Source: Ignavibacteriales bacterium (GTDB lineage Bacteria > Bacteroidota > Ignavibacteria > Ignavibacteriales > Ignavibacteriaceae). Taken from it: a stretch of 64,000 bases of DNA. Each line of letters starts with the position of its first letter. Positions within the stretch are counted from its first letter, which is position 1. Position numbers and translations under genes: made by a program. The notes below the pieces were generated by a model. That model did no database searches. It was not told the origin of the DNA and was given only the letters and a program-made list of their open reading frames with translations. The stretch spans positions 62,001 to 126,000 of the forward strand of contig JADJEI010000006.1 of the NCBI GenBank assembly GCA_016709155.1, read 5' to 3'. Below, in pieces: positions 8,830 to 18,779 of the stretch.

Positions 8830-10119
8830 TCAGATTTTGTTCAGTGCTTTATCAGCAATATCTTTTCTGAAATAGATGTCCTTAAAGTGGATATGGTTTA
8901 GTGCTTTATAAGCCTTTATTTTAGCAGAACGAATATTTAGGGATTCTGAAAAAGCAGTAACTCCGAGAACTCTTCCACCATTGGTGAGGATTTTACCATC
9001 AAGTTCTCTTGTCCCAGATTGAAATATTATCACCCCATCCTCTTTATAATCAAGTCCTGTTATTTCAAAGCCCTTTTGATATTTATCGGGATATCCGCTG
9101 GAAGCTGCCACAACACAAACCGCAGACCCTCCATTGTAACGACAACACTCCGTATCTAAGCAGCCGCTGGCAGCGCTGTACAAAAGCTGCAAGAAATCAC
9201 CATTCAGTGTTAACACAACTGCTTGTGTCTCCGGATCGCCAAAACGGCAATTGAACTCAACTACTTTGGCACCTGATTCAGTAATCATCAAACCTGCGTA
9301 AAGACACCCAATAAATTTTCTACCTTCAAGATTAAGTGCATTGAGTACAGGTGAAATTATTGTTCGCTTGATATCTTCCAATAATTCATTCGTAATAATT
9401 GGAGCAGGAGAATAGGCACCCATGCCGCCTGTATTTTTACCTGTATCGTTATCCCCTATCTTTTTGTGATCCTGAGCAGAAGGCAGGCAGAGAAATTTTT
9501 CACCATCTGTAACGGCGAAGATGGAGGCTTCTTCGCCTTGCATAAATTCTTCAATGATTATTTTTGAACCGGAGACACCAAAAATATTATTAACAAATAT
9601 TTCATCAACTGCTTTATCAGCTTCATCCTGATTTGAACAAATGATAACTCCTTTCCCTGCAGCTAAGCCGTCAGCTTTAATCACTAAGGGGTAGGCAGAT
9701 TTTTTAATATACTGTTTTGCCTCGAAAATTTCGGAGGAACTAAATTTTTCATATTCGGCAGTTGGAATAGAATATTTTTTCATTAATCCTTTTGCAAAAG
9801 ATTTATGTGATTCAATCTCAGCCGCTTTTGCTGAAGGACCGAAAACCAGAAATCCATTTGCTCTAAGAGCATCTGCTAAGCCGTCAACCAAAGGCTGCTC
9901 GGGACCAACTACAACAAGGTCAATTTCATTTTTATTGCAGAAATTAATGAGTGCGGTTGGATCGTTAATATCAATAGAAATATTTTTACCGACAGGAATT
10001 GTTCCCGGATTACCGGGTGAAATAAATAATTTATTAAGAGAATTGCTAAGAGAAATTTTATAAGCGAGAGCGTGTTCCCTGCCGCCGGAACCTATGAGCA
10101 AAACATTTTTCTTTTTCAT
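8830..10119 (-). CDS. purD: Phosphoribosylamine-glycine ligase
   Basis: Joins glycine to 5-phosphoribosylamine with ATP, the second step of purine synthesis. The 429 residues are the usual length. It begins with the typical LLIGSGGREHALAYK, and the ATP-grasp domain shows YPLVIKADGLAAGKGV, the GGMGAYSPAP loop and VEFNCRFGDPETQ. The gene overlaps the 3' end of the glycosyltransferase gene by four bases, and guaB lies upstream of that, so purine genes sit on both sides of it in one probable operon. Confidence 0.96.
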   Translation of the reverse strand: MKKKNVLLIGSGGREHALAYKISLSNSLNKLFISPGNPGTIPVGKNISIDINDPTALINFCNKNEIDLVVVGPEQPLVDGLADALRANGFLVFGPSAKAAEIESHKSFAKGLMKKYSIPTAEYEKFSSSEIFEAKQYIKKSAYPLVIKADGLAAGKGVIICSNQDEADKAVDEIFVNNIFGVSGSKIIIEEFMQGEEASIFAVTDGEKFLCLPSAQDHKKIGDNDTGKNTGGMGAYSPAPIITNELLEDIKRTIISPVLNALNLEGRKFIGCLYAGLMITESGAKVVEFNCRFGDPETQAVVLTLNGDFLQLLYSAASGCLDTECCRYNGGSAVCVVAASSGYPDKYQKGFEITGLDYKEDGVIIFQSGTRELDGKILTNGGRVLGVTAFSESLNIRSAKIKAYKALNHIHFKDIYFRKDIADKALNKI

Positions 10120-11393
10120 GATCTTAATAAAAACTGCATTTGCTTTGTTAATAGTTCTGTCAAATAATCTCTTCGAAGTGTCAATATAAATTCTTCATTA
10201 GGAACGGGTAAATTATTCTTGATGTATAATTCATAAACTTTCACAATGGTGTTTTTGATTTGTTCGATGTTGTCAGGATCGGTAATGAATGCAGCACCGT
10301 ATTCTTCCAAAGAGTTTTTAAGCGGACCATCCGGAACACAAGCAATGACAGGTTTGCGAGTGCCAAAATATTCAAAAGCTTTTCCAGTGGAAACAGTATC
10401 AGCATTTTTGCCATTGCCGACCATTAACCATAAAATATCGCTGCTCATAGTCTTTATTAATGAAGTGCGGTGAGAAAGGTAACCATTCTCCTTAACATAT
10501 TCCTGCAGCGATAATTTTTTAATTAGTCTCCGGTTTTCTTTACGTAAAAAACCTGTAAAATGAAGCTCAATATTGGCAGCAATCTCGGGTCGTTCGATCG
10601 TTAATAATTTAAATGCTTTCAGAAAAAATTTTGGAGTGATGAATTCATAAAAAATACCAGAATACATTATGATCATCTTAGATTTAAGTTTCTTCTCTGA
10701 AACTATGCCATCAAAATCCGCTGGATCGAAGCCTTGCGGAATTATATAAACATCTTTAAACGTAAGGAATTTATAAGTCTCGATGAGCTTCTCTTTCATT
10801 CTTCGGTTAATAGTTATGACTTTATCGGCTGTCCTAAGAGATTTGTACTCCATTCGCTTGTGAAGTAAGGAATGAAATGGAGTTGGATAAAAACTAAAAT
10901 GATTCCCAAACCAGAGATCGCGGTAATCAACGATTAAAGGAAGGTTAAATTCCTTTTTAAGTTTACAAGCCATTTGGAAGCTTGAAAACGGAGGTGCGGT
11001 GACAAAGATTCCATCAAACTTTTCACTTTTAAGTAACTGTCTTGCTGTAATAATGGCTTTCTTTGACCATCCAATTTTATTATCCGGGATAAAAAATGTC
11101 TGGCTAAGCCGATTCAATAATTTGCGCATAAATTCGGAAGGCATTTTAGTAGTACCTTTTTTTCGAAGTCTTGAATTTATTTCTTTTCCGCTCACTCTAA
11201 CGATCTTAATATCGTTATTAGTTACTTCATCCAACAGGTCATTATCATAGGAGTAATAAGCAATATCGCCGCAAGTCAGAACTGTTGGCGACCAATTATT
11301 CGAAGGTAAATACTTCACAAATTTAACTGTTCTCTGCACGCCGCTTAAGCCGAGCGGAGGGAAATAGTATGCGATAACTAAAACTTTAAACAT
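10116..11393 (-). CDS. Glycosyltransferase, GT4-like
   Basis: Predicted to move a sugar from a nucleotide donor to an unknown acceptor. The start at ATG 11393 gives MFKVLVIAYYFPPLGLSGVQR, the standard N terminus of GT-B family 4 enzymes; an extended frame from GTG 11438 would overlap guaB and adds residues not typical of the family. The C-terminal donor domain carries IIMYSGIFYEF and SVDIL-like/TGKAFEYFGTRKPVIA segments. It is wedged between guaB and purD with small overlaps, which suggests co-transcription rather than a shared pathway. Confidence 0.85.
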   Translation of the reverse strand: MFKVLVIAYYFPPLGLSGVQRTVKFVKYLPSNNWSPTVLTCGDIAYYSYDNDLLDEVTNNDIKIVRVSGKEINSRLRKKGTTKMPSEFMRKLLNRLSQTFFIPDNKIGWSKKAIITARQLLKSEKFDGIFVTAPPFSSFQMACKLKKEFNLPLIVDYRDLWFGNHFSFYPTPFHSLLHKRMEYKSLRTADKVITINRRMKEKLIETYKFLTFKDVYIIPQGFDPADFDGIVSEKKLKSKMIIMYSGIFYEFITPKFFLKAFKLLTIERPEIAANIELHFTGFLRKENRRLIKKLSLQEYVKENGYLSHRTSLIKTMSSDILWLMVGNGKNADTVSTGKAFEYFGTRKPVIACVPDGPLKNSLEEYGAAFITDPDNIEQIKNTIVKVYELYIKNNLPVPNEEFILTLRRDYLTELLTKQMQFLLRS

Positions 11394-11434
11394 TTTTAGA
11401 GCTAACGATTCTGAAGAAAATGTCAAATGATGAA

Positions 11435-12901
11435 TCACACATGATAATTAGGAGCCTCCTTAGTTATGACAACATCATGGGGGTGGCTTTCTTTTAGTCC
11501 GGCTAATGTAATTTTAATAAATTTAGATTTTAATTTTAACGAATTTATATCCTGCGTCCCGCAATAACCCATCGCTGCTCTCAAGCCTCCGACAAATTGA
11601 TAAACCGTTTCAGATAAAGGACCTTTAAAAGGAACTCTGCCTTCAACACCTTCAGGCACAAGCTTGGCAAGGTCTTCTTCAGCATCCTGGAAATACCTGT
11701 CTTTGCTGCCTTTTTTCATTGCAGAAAGAGAACCCATGCCGCGATATAACTTAAACGTTCGTCCTTCATAAAGAATTGTCTCACCGGGGCTTTCTTCAAC
11801 ACCGGCTAAAAGTCCTCCAATCATAACCGAATCTGCTCCTGCCGCAATTGCTTTTGGTATATCGCCCGTGTGTCGTATACCACCATCTGCGATTATTGGT
11901 AATCCTTTTGACTTTACTGCCCTAAAAACATCTGCAATAGCCGAAATCTGAGGAACTCCAACACCTGCTATTACTCTTGTAGTACAAATTGAACCAGGAC
12001 CAATCCCGACTTTAACACCGTCAACTCCACAATCTAATAAATCAATTGCCGCATCATAAGTGGCTATATTACCAGCGATTAGTTGAATATACTTAAATTT
12101 TTTACGAATAGATTTTAATGTCTTTAATACACCTTCAGAATGACCATGTGCAGTGTCAATAATTATAACATCCGTACCAACTTTGGTTAATTCTGTCACA
12201 CGATCAATAGAATCAAAAGTCACCCCGACTGCTGCTCCAACTCTTAACCTGCCATGTTCATCTTTGCACGCTGAAGGATGCATTTTTTTCTTTAATATAT
12301 CTTTAAATGTGATGAGACCTTTTAGAACACCTTTGTTATCCACAACTGGAAGTTTCTCTATCTTATACTTTTCTAAAATTCTTTCTGCCTTACTTAAATC
12401 AGTTCCGACTGAAGTAGTGATCAGGTTTTCCTTGGTCATCAAATCGCTGACTAATAATTTTTTATTAGGATTAAAACGCAGATCACGATTAGTAAGAATA
12501 CCAACTAACTTAAACTGTCCGTCAACAATAGGAATGCCGGATATCCTGTATTTTTTCATGCTCTCAAGTGCTTCACCAATTGTTCTGTCCGGAGTAAGAG
12601 TAACCGGGTCTCTAATCATCCCGCTTTCAGATCGCTTAACTTTATCAACTTCCTCACATTGCTCAGCAATAGACATATTTTTATGAAGAATCCCAATTCC
12701 CCCTTCCCTGGCTATAGCTACTGCAAGCTTGGATTCCGTGACGGTATCCATCGCAGCAGATATAATCGGTATATTTAACTTAATATCAGCGGTTAGCTTA
12801 GTTTCTAAATTAACTTCTCTTGGTAAAACATTAGATCTTGCCGGGACAAGAAGCACATCGTCGAAAGTCAATCCTTCTTGAATTAATTTTTTATTCAGCA
12901 T
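11435..12901 (-). CDS. guaB: Inosine-5'-monophosphate dehydrogenase
   Basis: Oxidises IMP to XMP with NAD+, the committed step to GMP. At 488 residues it has the expected TIM barrel interrupted by two CBS domains (about 90-205: SGIPIVDG and KLPVVDN). Visible landmarks are LTFDDVLLVP at the start, DTAHGHS, the active-site loop GIGPGSICTTR with the catalytic Cys, GIRHTGDI and the flap sequence YRGMGSLSAM. It is the first gene of the guaB-glycosyltransferase-purD unit. Confidence 0.97.
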   Translation of the reverse strand: MLNKKLIQEGLTFDDVLLVPARSNVLPREVNLETKLTADIKLNIPIISAAMDTVTESKLAVAIAREGGIGILHKNMSIAEQCEEVDKVKRSESGMIRDPVTLTPDRTIGEALESMKKYRISGIPIVDGQFKLVGILTNRDLRFNPNKKLLVSDLMTKENLITTSVGTDLSKAERILEKYKIEKLPVVDNKGVLKGLITFKDILKKKMHPSACKDEHGRLRVGAAVGVTFDSIDRVTELTKVGTDVIIIDTAHGHSEGVLKTLKSIRKKFKYIQLIAGNIATYDAAIDLLDCGVDGVKVGIGPGSICTTRVIAGVGVPQISAIADVFRAVKSKGLPIIADGGIRHTGDIPKAIAAGADSVMIGGLLAGVEESPGETILYEGRTFKLYRGMGSLSAMKKGSKDRYFQDAEEDLAKLVPEGVEGRVPFKGPLSETVYQFVGGLRAAMGYCGTQDINSLKLKSKFIKITLAGLKESHPHDVVITKEAPNYHV

Positions 12902-12941
12902 AATAAATTCTCTTAAATATTATTTATACACAATTAATTGT

Positions 12942-14111
12942 TTATTCAAAAGCACTAAAGCCGGTTATGTCTTCACCAATAATAAGAGTATGCATTTCGT
13001 GAGTACCTTCATAAGTTTTAACGCTTTCAAGATTTGCAGAATGCCTCATTATAGGGTATTCGTCTAATATCCCATTTGCTCCCAATATTTCTCTTGAAAT
13101 CCTTGCAGCTTCAAGAGCCTTTTCACAGTTGTTTCGTTTAGCCATTGAAACCTGTGTATGTTTCAACTTTCCCTTATCTTTTAATCTTCCCAATTGCATA
13201 TTTAATAGTTGAGCTTTTGTAATTTCAGTTAATATATAAACAAGTTTACCCTGAGTTAGTTGAAAAAAAGCTATAGGTTTACCGAATTGAATCCTTGTTT
13301 TTGAATAGTTTAAAGCAGAATCATAACAAGCCATCATAGCTCCAACAACTCCCCAAGCAATTCCATATCTTGCTTGATTCAGACACATTAAAGGATTCTT
13401 CAAACCTGATGTCTTAGGTAATAAATTGCTATCAGGGATAAAAACATTATCAAAGACTAATTCTGAAGTAACTGATGCACGCAGCGAGTGTTTGCCTTTC
13501 ATTTCGGGAGCAGTGAATCCCTGCATACCTTTTTCCAATAAGAAACCTTTTACAAGTCCATCCAGCTTTGCCCAAACAACTGCTATATCAGCAATTGTAC
13601 CATTAGTAATCCACATCTTTGCTCCATTCAGAATGTAACCGCCATCCACTTTAACTGCCTTCGTTACCATTCCGCCTGGATTTGAGCCATGATCAGGTTC
13701 GGTTAATCCAAAACAGCCTATCTTTTCTCCTTTAGCTAATAAAGGTAGCCATTTTTCTTTCTGTTCCTCACTTCCAAATGTGAATATTGGGTACATAACA
13801 AGAGCACTTTGTACGGAAGCAAAACTTCGTATTCCACTATCCCCTCTTTCCAATTCCTGCATAACCAAACCATAAGCTACATTGTTCATTTCTGCTCCGC
13901 CGTACTTTTGAGGCAGGGTTGGACCAAAAATGCCAAGACTTGCCATCCTGGGTAATAATTCCAGCGGAAACCTTGACTCACGATTACATTTTTCAATTAT
14001 AGGAATTATTTCTTGTGAAACGAAATCCCTCACAGTATTGCGCACTAAGATTTCTTCCTCACTCAGGAGTGATTCAATATTAAAATAATCTACTCCAACA
14101 AAACTATCCAT
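12942..14111 (-). CDS. Acyl-CoA dehydrogenase, glutaryl-CoA dehydrogenase type
   Basis: FAD enzyme of 389 residues predicted to oxidise an acyl-CoA, most similar in its blocks to glutaryl-CoA dehydrogenase (glutaryl-CoA to crotonyl-CoA). Visible blocks are ERGDSGIRSFASVQS, CFGLTEPDHGSNPGG, KMWITNGTIADIAVVWAK, RYGIAWGVVGAMMACYDSAL and KTYEGTHEMHTL, where the Glu is in the catalytic-base position used by GCDH. Substrate is not proven by sequence, and other short-chain or succinyl-type members remain possible. It is separated from guaB by 40 bases and could be read with it or alone. Confidence 0.88.
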   Translation of the reverse strand: MDSFVGVDYFNIESLLSEEEILVRNTVRDFVSQEIIPIIEKCNRESRFPLELLPRMASLGIFGPTLPQKYGGAEMNNVAYGLVMQELERGDSGIRSFASVQSALVMYPIFTFGSEEQKEKWLPLLAKGEKIGCFGLTEPDHGSNPGGMVTKAVKVDGGYILNGAKMWITNGTIADIAVVWAKLDGLVKGFLLEKGMQGFTAPEMKGKHSLRASVTSELVFDNVFIPDSNLLPKTSGLKNPLMCLNQARYGIAWGVVGAMMACYDSALNYSKTRIQFGKPIAFFQLTQGKLVYILTEITKAQLLNMQLGRLKDKGKLKHTQVSMAKRNNCEKALEAARISREILGANGILDEYPIMRHSANLESVKTYEGTHEMHTLIIGEDITGFSAFE

Positions 14112-14945
14112 TCAATATCCTTTTTAATTTATAAAATTAAGAATTCAATATCTAACTTCCAATTTATGGTAGCCATTCCCCTTCCATAGCACATCTGTCT
14201 ATAATAATTTTTTTGTAAAAATATTGGATGTTTTTGCATAATTCTGAATACTCTGGTTTACTAATTGAACTATGAAACCGTTGAAACGGTTGACCATCAT
14301 TTGATTTACATCTCAACGGGATTTCTCAAGGGGATGGCAAGCCAAATCCCGTTGAGAACTTAAAAAATATTTAACTGCCAACCGTTTTAACGGTTTGCTT
14401 TTCTGTAGGATCAACTTGCCTAATAGGTGATAGGGATTGTCTTTAGTTATATAAAAATCCTTCTCATTACAATTCAATTTCAATTTATTTTATTGATATT
14501 AAAATTATTTAGGTAAGCAGTGTTCTATAGACAGAATTACTACCTAATTAGAAGCTAAATAGAGCTATAATTAAAGCGTATGTTTAGCGTAAGAATAGCG
14601 TAAGATTAACGAAATAGAATCGCAACAGCTACGGAATAAACATAAGACTTAATCTTTTCTAGGTCTATAGGTAAGTAGGAAAGTAAAAAACACATTTAAA
14701 GGAAGAACAACACTTCTAACAGGGTCGAAGTGTAGTATAAACAATTGCATAATTTTAATAAGGAGTATTACCTTCCCTTTCGCAAAAGGAAGGGCGAGGA
14801 ATGCGTTCGAAGTGCTGCAGAAATTTCAGATAAAATTTTTATTCCCTATTCAGACCCAAATGGAAATATTAATCAAATAAAAAATAGCTTCAGTATTAAA
14901 ATGATTTAAGCGCTGCTCGGTTGAACAAATCAGTGAATAGTACAA
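14112..14945. other. Long intergenic region with palindromes, no gene seen
   Basis: About 830 bases without a credible coding frame. It holds a nested inverted repeat (14275-14396) and a small hairpin around 14771-14794 (CCTTCCCTTT/AAAGGAAGGG). A short phrase with repeats of 'agcgtaag' occurs near 14580-14600. The promoter of the acyl-CoA dehydrogenase should lie in its left end. Confidence 0.5.
14275..14396. repeat. Nested palindromic repeat (REP-like)
   Basis: The outer arms are two related palindromes, AACCGTTGAAACGGTT at left and AACCGTTTTAACGGTT at right. Inside lie perfect 14-base inverted arms TCTCAACGGGATTT (14311-14324) and AAATCCCGTTGAGA (14344-14357) around a 19-base loop. The inner motif recurs at 16881-16908. 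Confidence 0.7.
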
Positions 14946-15419
14946 TCACTCCTCAATATTAATATTTCTTTTTATGTAGCCCGAGTAGTCTTTAATTATC
15001 GGTGCATATTTTTCGTTGAAAAATTTTGATGATACCATAAAATCTGCTGTTGCCCTATTGCAGGCTGTGGGACAATTGTAAAGCACCGCAATTCTGAGCA
15101 AGGCTTTTACATCTACGTCGTGAGGGTGCGGCTCCATAGGATCCCAGAAGAAAATAATTATGTCAATTTTCCCTTCTGCTATTAAAGCGCCCAATTGCTG
15201 GTCACCACCTAAAGGACCTGATTTTAATTTTCTTATTTCAAACTTAAGCTTAGCTTCTTTTCCGATTTTATTCTTAAGAGCATTTTCTACCATCGAGCCA
15301 GTAGTACCCGTACATATCAGTTTATGTTCGATCAGGTCTTTATAGTTCCATTCGACCCATTCTACAAGGTCTTTCTTACGGTTATCGTGTGCAACTAATG
15401 CGATTGATTTACATTCCAT
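14946..15419 (-). CDS. mgsA: Methylglyoxal synthase
   Basis: Converts dihydroxyacetone phosphate to methylglyoxal and phosphate, a bypass of lower glycolysis under phosphate limitation. At 157 residues it is the usual length. Seen are IALVAHDNRKKDL at the start, the phosphate-binding TGTTGSM, GPLGGDQQLG with the catalytic Asp, and FFWDPMEPHPHDVDVKALLR. It stands alone, with long non-coding regions on both sides. Confidence 0.96.
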   Translation of the reverse strand: MECKSIALVAHDNRKKDLVEWVEWNYKDLIEHKLICTGTTGSMVENALKNKIGKEAKLKFEIRKLKSGPLGGDQQLGALIAEGKIDIIIFFWDPMEPHPHDVDVKALLRIAVLYNCPTACNRATADFMVSSKFFNEKYAPIIKDYSGYIKRNINIEE

Positions 15420-16017
15420 AGTAATCCTTTCATATTTATTTTTTCAGATTAAAGTTAAAGGGAAAATTATTCTTAAATATTATTTTAGTGTTAAATAGTT
15501 AGAAGCGAAATAAAGCCATCCTAAATCCCATCCATTTTAATATAGTCGAATTTCCATTTTGCGAAAGGCATGGCTTTTTGAATTAACTTCTGTTTCATAA
15601 AGTAGTTGATTTCATTTTATACCCGCTTTCAATTATTAAAGAATTATTAATGAATTCGACTGAAAGTTAGACTTACAATTTAAATAAGTCAATCTTCACT
15701 ATTGACAATCAGCTAATTACTCACTATGTTGAACTCAGACATTGAGTGATTTACAAGGTTCCTTCCAATTAAAATAAATGTCGGCAAATAATACTTTAAA
15801 ATATTATCGGCTTCATTATGTGTGTTAGTTCAATATTAAAGTTTTTATGTTAAACGAGTTTATCAACTTACAGGAATATTGGACTTAAAACGTATAGTCA
15901 CAGAATAGTTTGATAAAAATTAGTTCTGCAAAAATATTGACAATAAATAATCATTAAAGTTTGTGTCCTGTTCAAATAAATAATTACTTTCATTTAATTC
16001 AATTTCAAGGAGGCTCT
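15420..16017. other. Intergenic region, no gene seen
   Basis: About 600 AT-rich bases between divergent genes. A TTGACA at 15937-15942 and a nearby TAaagTTTG at 15955-15963 could form a weak promoter for the secreted protein gene at 16018, but the spacing is poor. Nothing else is recognised. Confidence 0.35.
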
Positions 16018-16794
16018 ATGTTTTCAAGATTCACTGTTCTTTTAGTATTCCTATTTCTTTTGGCAGCTAATAGTTACACAATAAATGCGCAAGAGAGATT
16101 GCCTGACTCGGAACTCTATCTTATCCACGAAGATGTCATTTATCCATATATGACAGATAAGTATGAAAAAGCTGCATCAGATTTTGCCGGTATGATGAAG
16201 GAATCAAATGTGGAAGGCTCATACACTGCACTGCAGACCGATATATTCACATACAGTTATGTCACCCCCGTTAAAGATTACGAAGGATTGGCAAAATATT
16301 TTGATATGAGAAGTAATATGATGGAGAAAGTCGGGAAGGATAAATTCACTAAAGTTATGAGCGGTTTTGATGGATGTTATGCTTCACATAAAAACTTCCT
16401 GCTGACTTTAAGGAATGATTTATCTTATAAAGCAAAATACGGATTAAACCCGGACGAAGGAGCTAACTTCAGGCATTTAGATTATGTATATCCAATACCG
16501 GGTAAAGAAAATGAAATGATTCAGATATTAAAAGAATACCAGGCTCTTTATTCCTCGAAGAATATAGAACAAGGCTACCGGGTTTATATTGGTGGAATTG
16601 GAACTGATATGCCGATGGTATTGTTTGTTCAGCCTGCTAAAAGTCAGATAGATTGGGCAACATTCAGCGAAGAACAGGATAAATTATTAGGTGAGGAAGG
16701 GGGAAATCTATGGAGGAGAGCTATGGCGATAACAATGAAGTTTGAACACCACAGCGGGATGATGAGACCTGATTTGTATTACAAATCGAAATGA
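16018..16794 (+). CDS. Secreted protein of unknown function (258 aa)
   Basis: I do not recognise a family. The start at 16018 is chosen because AAGGAGGCTCT lies immediately upstream and because it gives a clean signal peptide (hydrophobic residues 5-20, probable cleavage after INAQ). The mature part is mixed alpha/beta, without Cys clusters or membrane helices, and ends MMRPDLYYKSK. Two similarly built halves (a segment with YVTPVKDYEGLAKYF and one with YVYPIPGKENEMIQILKEY) hint at a duplicated ferredoxin-like or NIPSNAP-like fold; this is inference only. Confidence 0.75.
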   Translation: MFSRFTVLLVFLFLLAANSYTINAQERLPDSELYLIHEDVIYPYMTDKYEKAASDFAGMMKESNVEGSYTALQTDIFTYSYVTPVKDYEGLAKYFDMRSNMMEKVGKDKFTKVMSGFDGCYASHKNFLLTLRNDLSYKAKYGLNPDEGANFRHLDYVYPIPGKENEMIQILKEYQALYSSKNIEQGYRVYIGGIGTDMPMVLFVQPAKSQIDWATFSEEQDKLLGEEGGNLWRRAMAITMKFEHHSGMMRPDLYYKSK

Positions 16795-16880
16795 CAATAA
16801 GATCAAATAGATTATTTTATCCCATTAATCACGTATTAATAGAAAACGTTTAATTGGTGAGCACGTTATACTTTTGAATA

Positions 16881-16908
16881 TTCTCAACGGGATTATTCCC
16901 GTTGAGAA
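16881..16908. repeat. Palindromic repeat, copy of the inner motif at 14.3 kb
   Basis: Perfect 12-base arms TTCTCAACGGGA and TCCCGTTGAGAA around a TTAT loop. The arms are the same sequence as the inner arms of the nested repeat at 14311-14357, which makes it a dispersed REP-like element. Confidence 0.7.
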
Positions 16909-17036
16909 ATTAATAATTTAACAATTAGTTGACTGGATTAAAAAATATCCTGCTGCCTCTAATAGAAAGTAGAAATAATCAGTCATTAATATTCATCTAT
17001 TGAAGGCACAGACAGAATTGTCCGTGCTACTAAAAT

Positions 17037-17064
17037 AAAACCGCCCTGAATATAGAGCGGTTTT
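17037..17064 (-). terminator. Terminator of the multihaem cytochrome gene
   Basis: On the minus strand AAAACCGC and GCGGTTTT pair around a 12-base loop and are followed by TATTTTA. It lies 22 bases past the stop codon. Confidence 0.75.
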
Positions 17065-17086
17065 GAATGTAACATTAAACGAGTAA

Positions 17087-18601
17087 CTATTTGAGCAGCA
17101 TCATTTTGATTGTTTGTACAAATCCCTCAGCCTTGATAGTTGCAAAGTACATACCTGTGGCAAGCCCTTCCCCATTAAAGGTTATAAGATAATTACCGGG
17201 TTGTTGTTCAGTGTTTATGAGAACATCCACCGTTTCGCCAACACCATTATAGACTGTTATAGAAACCATTGAAGTTTTCGGAATTGAGTAAGTAATTTGA
17301 GTTGCCGGGTTGAATGGATTAGGATAATTCTGAGCCAGCAAATATTTTGTTGGAATTTCATTATCAACCATTAAACCAGTTACGGTAGCCCCAATTAGAT
17401 TCCCATTGTCATGACATTTAGCAGCGCAAGAAGTAACAGGATCTGGTTTTTCAATATTATGCGGATACCAGTTTAGTCCTTCTTTGTATTTTACTGCATA
17501 TGGTCTAACGCGATCGTTAACAGGCCAGCGCCAAACATCATGTCCATCCTGTCCAACAGAACGGGCAAAACCTGTAGCATGACAGGAAATACAGTCAACT
17601 GAAGTGTGTTGAGTATAATGGTCAACCGGACTGTGACAATCTTGACAAATAACATCTCCCTCAAGCTGCCAATCAAAATCTCCATCTGGATAGGAGTGAA
17701 CATCACTATGGCAATTTGCACATGTCAAAGCACTATGAGCATCGCTTTGTAATAATTCATAATACTGCGGATGCCTTTTTATACTTGTACCGTTTGCAGT
17801 CGGGTAAGGAGGATCTTCACTTAAGTAGCCGTAAGTAGCAGGACGATAATAACCAACATGACAGGATCTGCATACATCATTATCAGCCGTTAGCTGCTGA
17901 GGTGTTACGAAATTGTGAGATTCAACATTTGTAGTCCAATCCATTGACCATTCAGTCATAGCCGCAGCATTTGGGAATGGAGTTTCACCAAGAGTCTGCA
18001 AGCTATCCCATATTGCTAAAACATCTCCGGCAACTTTCTGATACTTGGAAGTTTCGAAATGACAGGTGCCGCAGGTTGTATGACAACGACTGCAAGATTT
18101 ATCGTAATTCTCACCAACAATGTCGCCATTAACATCTTTTGTGTGTGAGCCTTTCAACCTTGAGATGGTATGGTGCCTTGTAGAAGTGAAATTATTTTTA
18201 GAAGCGTGACAACCTGAATTTGTGCAAGATAGAGAAGCGGTTGTATAATAATTTCTTGTTCTCGGCGAGCCATCTGCATTAGTCGTGGTATCGCTCTTAG
18301 AAAACCTTGCCCACGATCCATAATATTTTATCAGTGCATTTGCACCACCTGTAGAGTGAGTGAATAAATTAGAAGCGGTAATATCTGTATGACATTGAAC
18401 ACATTGAAGTTGACCATGTAAAGTTCCATTGTAAGCTGTTTCGTTTACATATAATGGAATAATTTCCGTGCCTCCTTCTATTGTTATTATCATTTGAAGT
18501 GATTGATTTGAGTGACAGTTAAAACATTCACTGTTAGATATTTGTGCAATTATAGAAATTGGCAGAATAAAAAACAGAATAAAAAAGTAAATTTTATTCA
18601 T
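17087..18601 (-). CDS. Multihaem c-type cytochrome with T9SS sorting domain
   Basis: Predicted to be exported, loaded with haem c in the periplasm and moved to the cell surface by T9SS. The 504 residues begin with a signal peptide (residues 1-19) and carry eight CxxCH sites (CFNCH, CVQCH, CSRCH, CGTCH, CRSCH, CANCH, CQDCH, CISCH) plus two unusual ones, CTNSGCH (CX4CH) and CAAKCH (CX3CH). The last about 80 residues form a type A sorting domain starting QNYPNPFNPATQITYS and ending MMLLK. It is transcribed divergently from the response regulator at 18780. A surface electron-transfer role is likely but its partner is unknown. Confidence 0.9.
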   Translation of the reverse strand: MNKIYFFILFFILPISIIAQISNSECFNCHSNQSLQMIITIEGGTEIIPLYVNETAYNGTLHGQLQCVQCHTDITASNLFTHSTGGANALIKYYGSWARFSKSDTTTNADGSPRTRNYYTTASLSCTNSGCHASKNNFTSTRHHTISRLKGSHTKDVNGDIVGENYDKSCSRCHTTCGTCHFETSKYQKVAGDVLAIWDSLQTLGETPFPNAAAMTEWSMDWTTNVESHNFVTPQQLTADNDVCRSCHVGYYRPATYGYLSEDPPYPTANGTSIKRHPQYYELLQSDAHSALTCANCHSDVHSYPDGDFDWQLEGDVICQDCHSPVDHYTQHTSVDCISCHATGFARSVGQDGHDVWRWPVNDRVRPYAVKYKEGLNWYPHNIEKPDPVTSCAAKCHDNGNLIGATVTGLMVDNEIPTKYLLAQNYPNPFNPATQITYSIPKTSMVSITVYNGVGETVDVLINTEQQPGNYLITFNGEGLATGMYFATIKAEGFVQTIKMMLLK

Positions 18602-18721
18602 AATATCTCCCTTGTTGCTATTATTAGTTAATAAAAATAATAATTTAGTTCATCACTAAATTATAGTTTGGGCAATCCTGATTCAAGAAAACAATAATGA
18701 AAAGATTTTCATTTTCTAAGG

Positions 18722-18751
18722 TTGCATATAGAAAATAAAAGAATATTTTTG
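18722..18751 (+). promoter_or_regulatory. Bacteroidota-type promoter of the response regulator gene
   Basis: TTG at 18722-18724, a 19-base spacer and TATTTTTG at 18744-18751 match the TTG-N19-21-TAnnTTTG form. The ATG of the regulator lies 29 bases downstream. Confidence 0.5.
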
Positions 18752-18779
18752 CGCAACAGGACTTTAATTCAATTTTAAT

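Noticed and set aside
11394..11438. Upstream GTG start of the glycosyltransferase
   Set aside because: It would add 15 residues not typical of GT4 enzymes and overlap guaB; ATG 11393 gives the standard N terminus.
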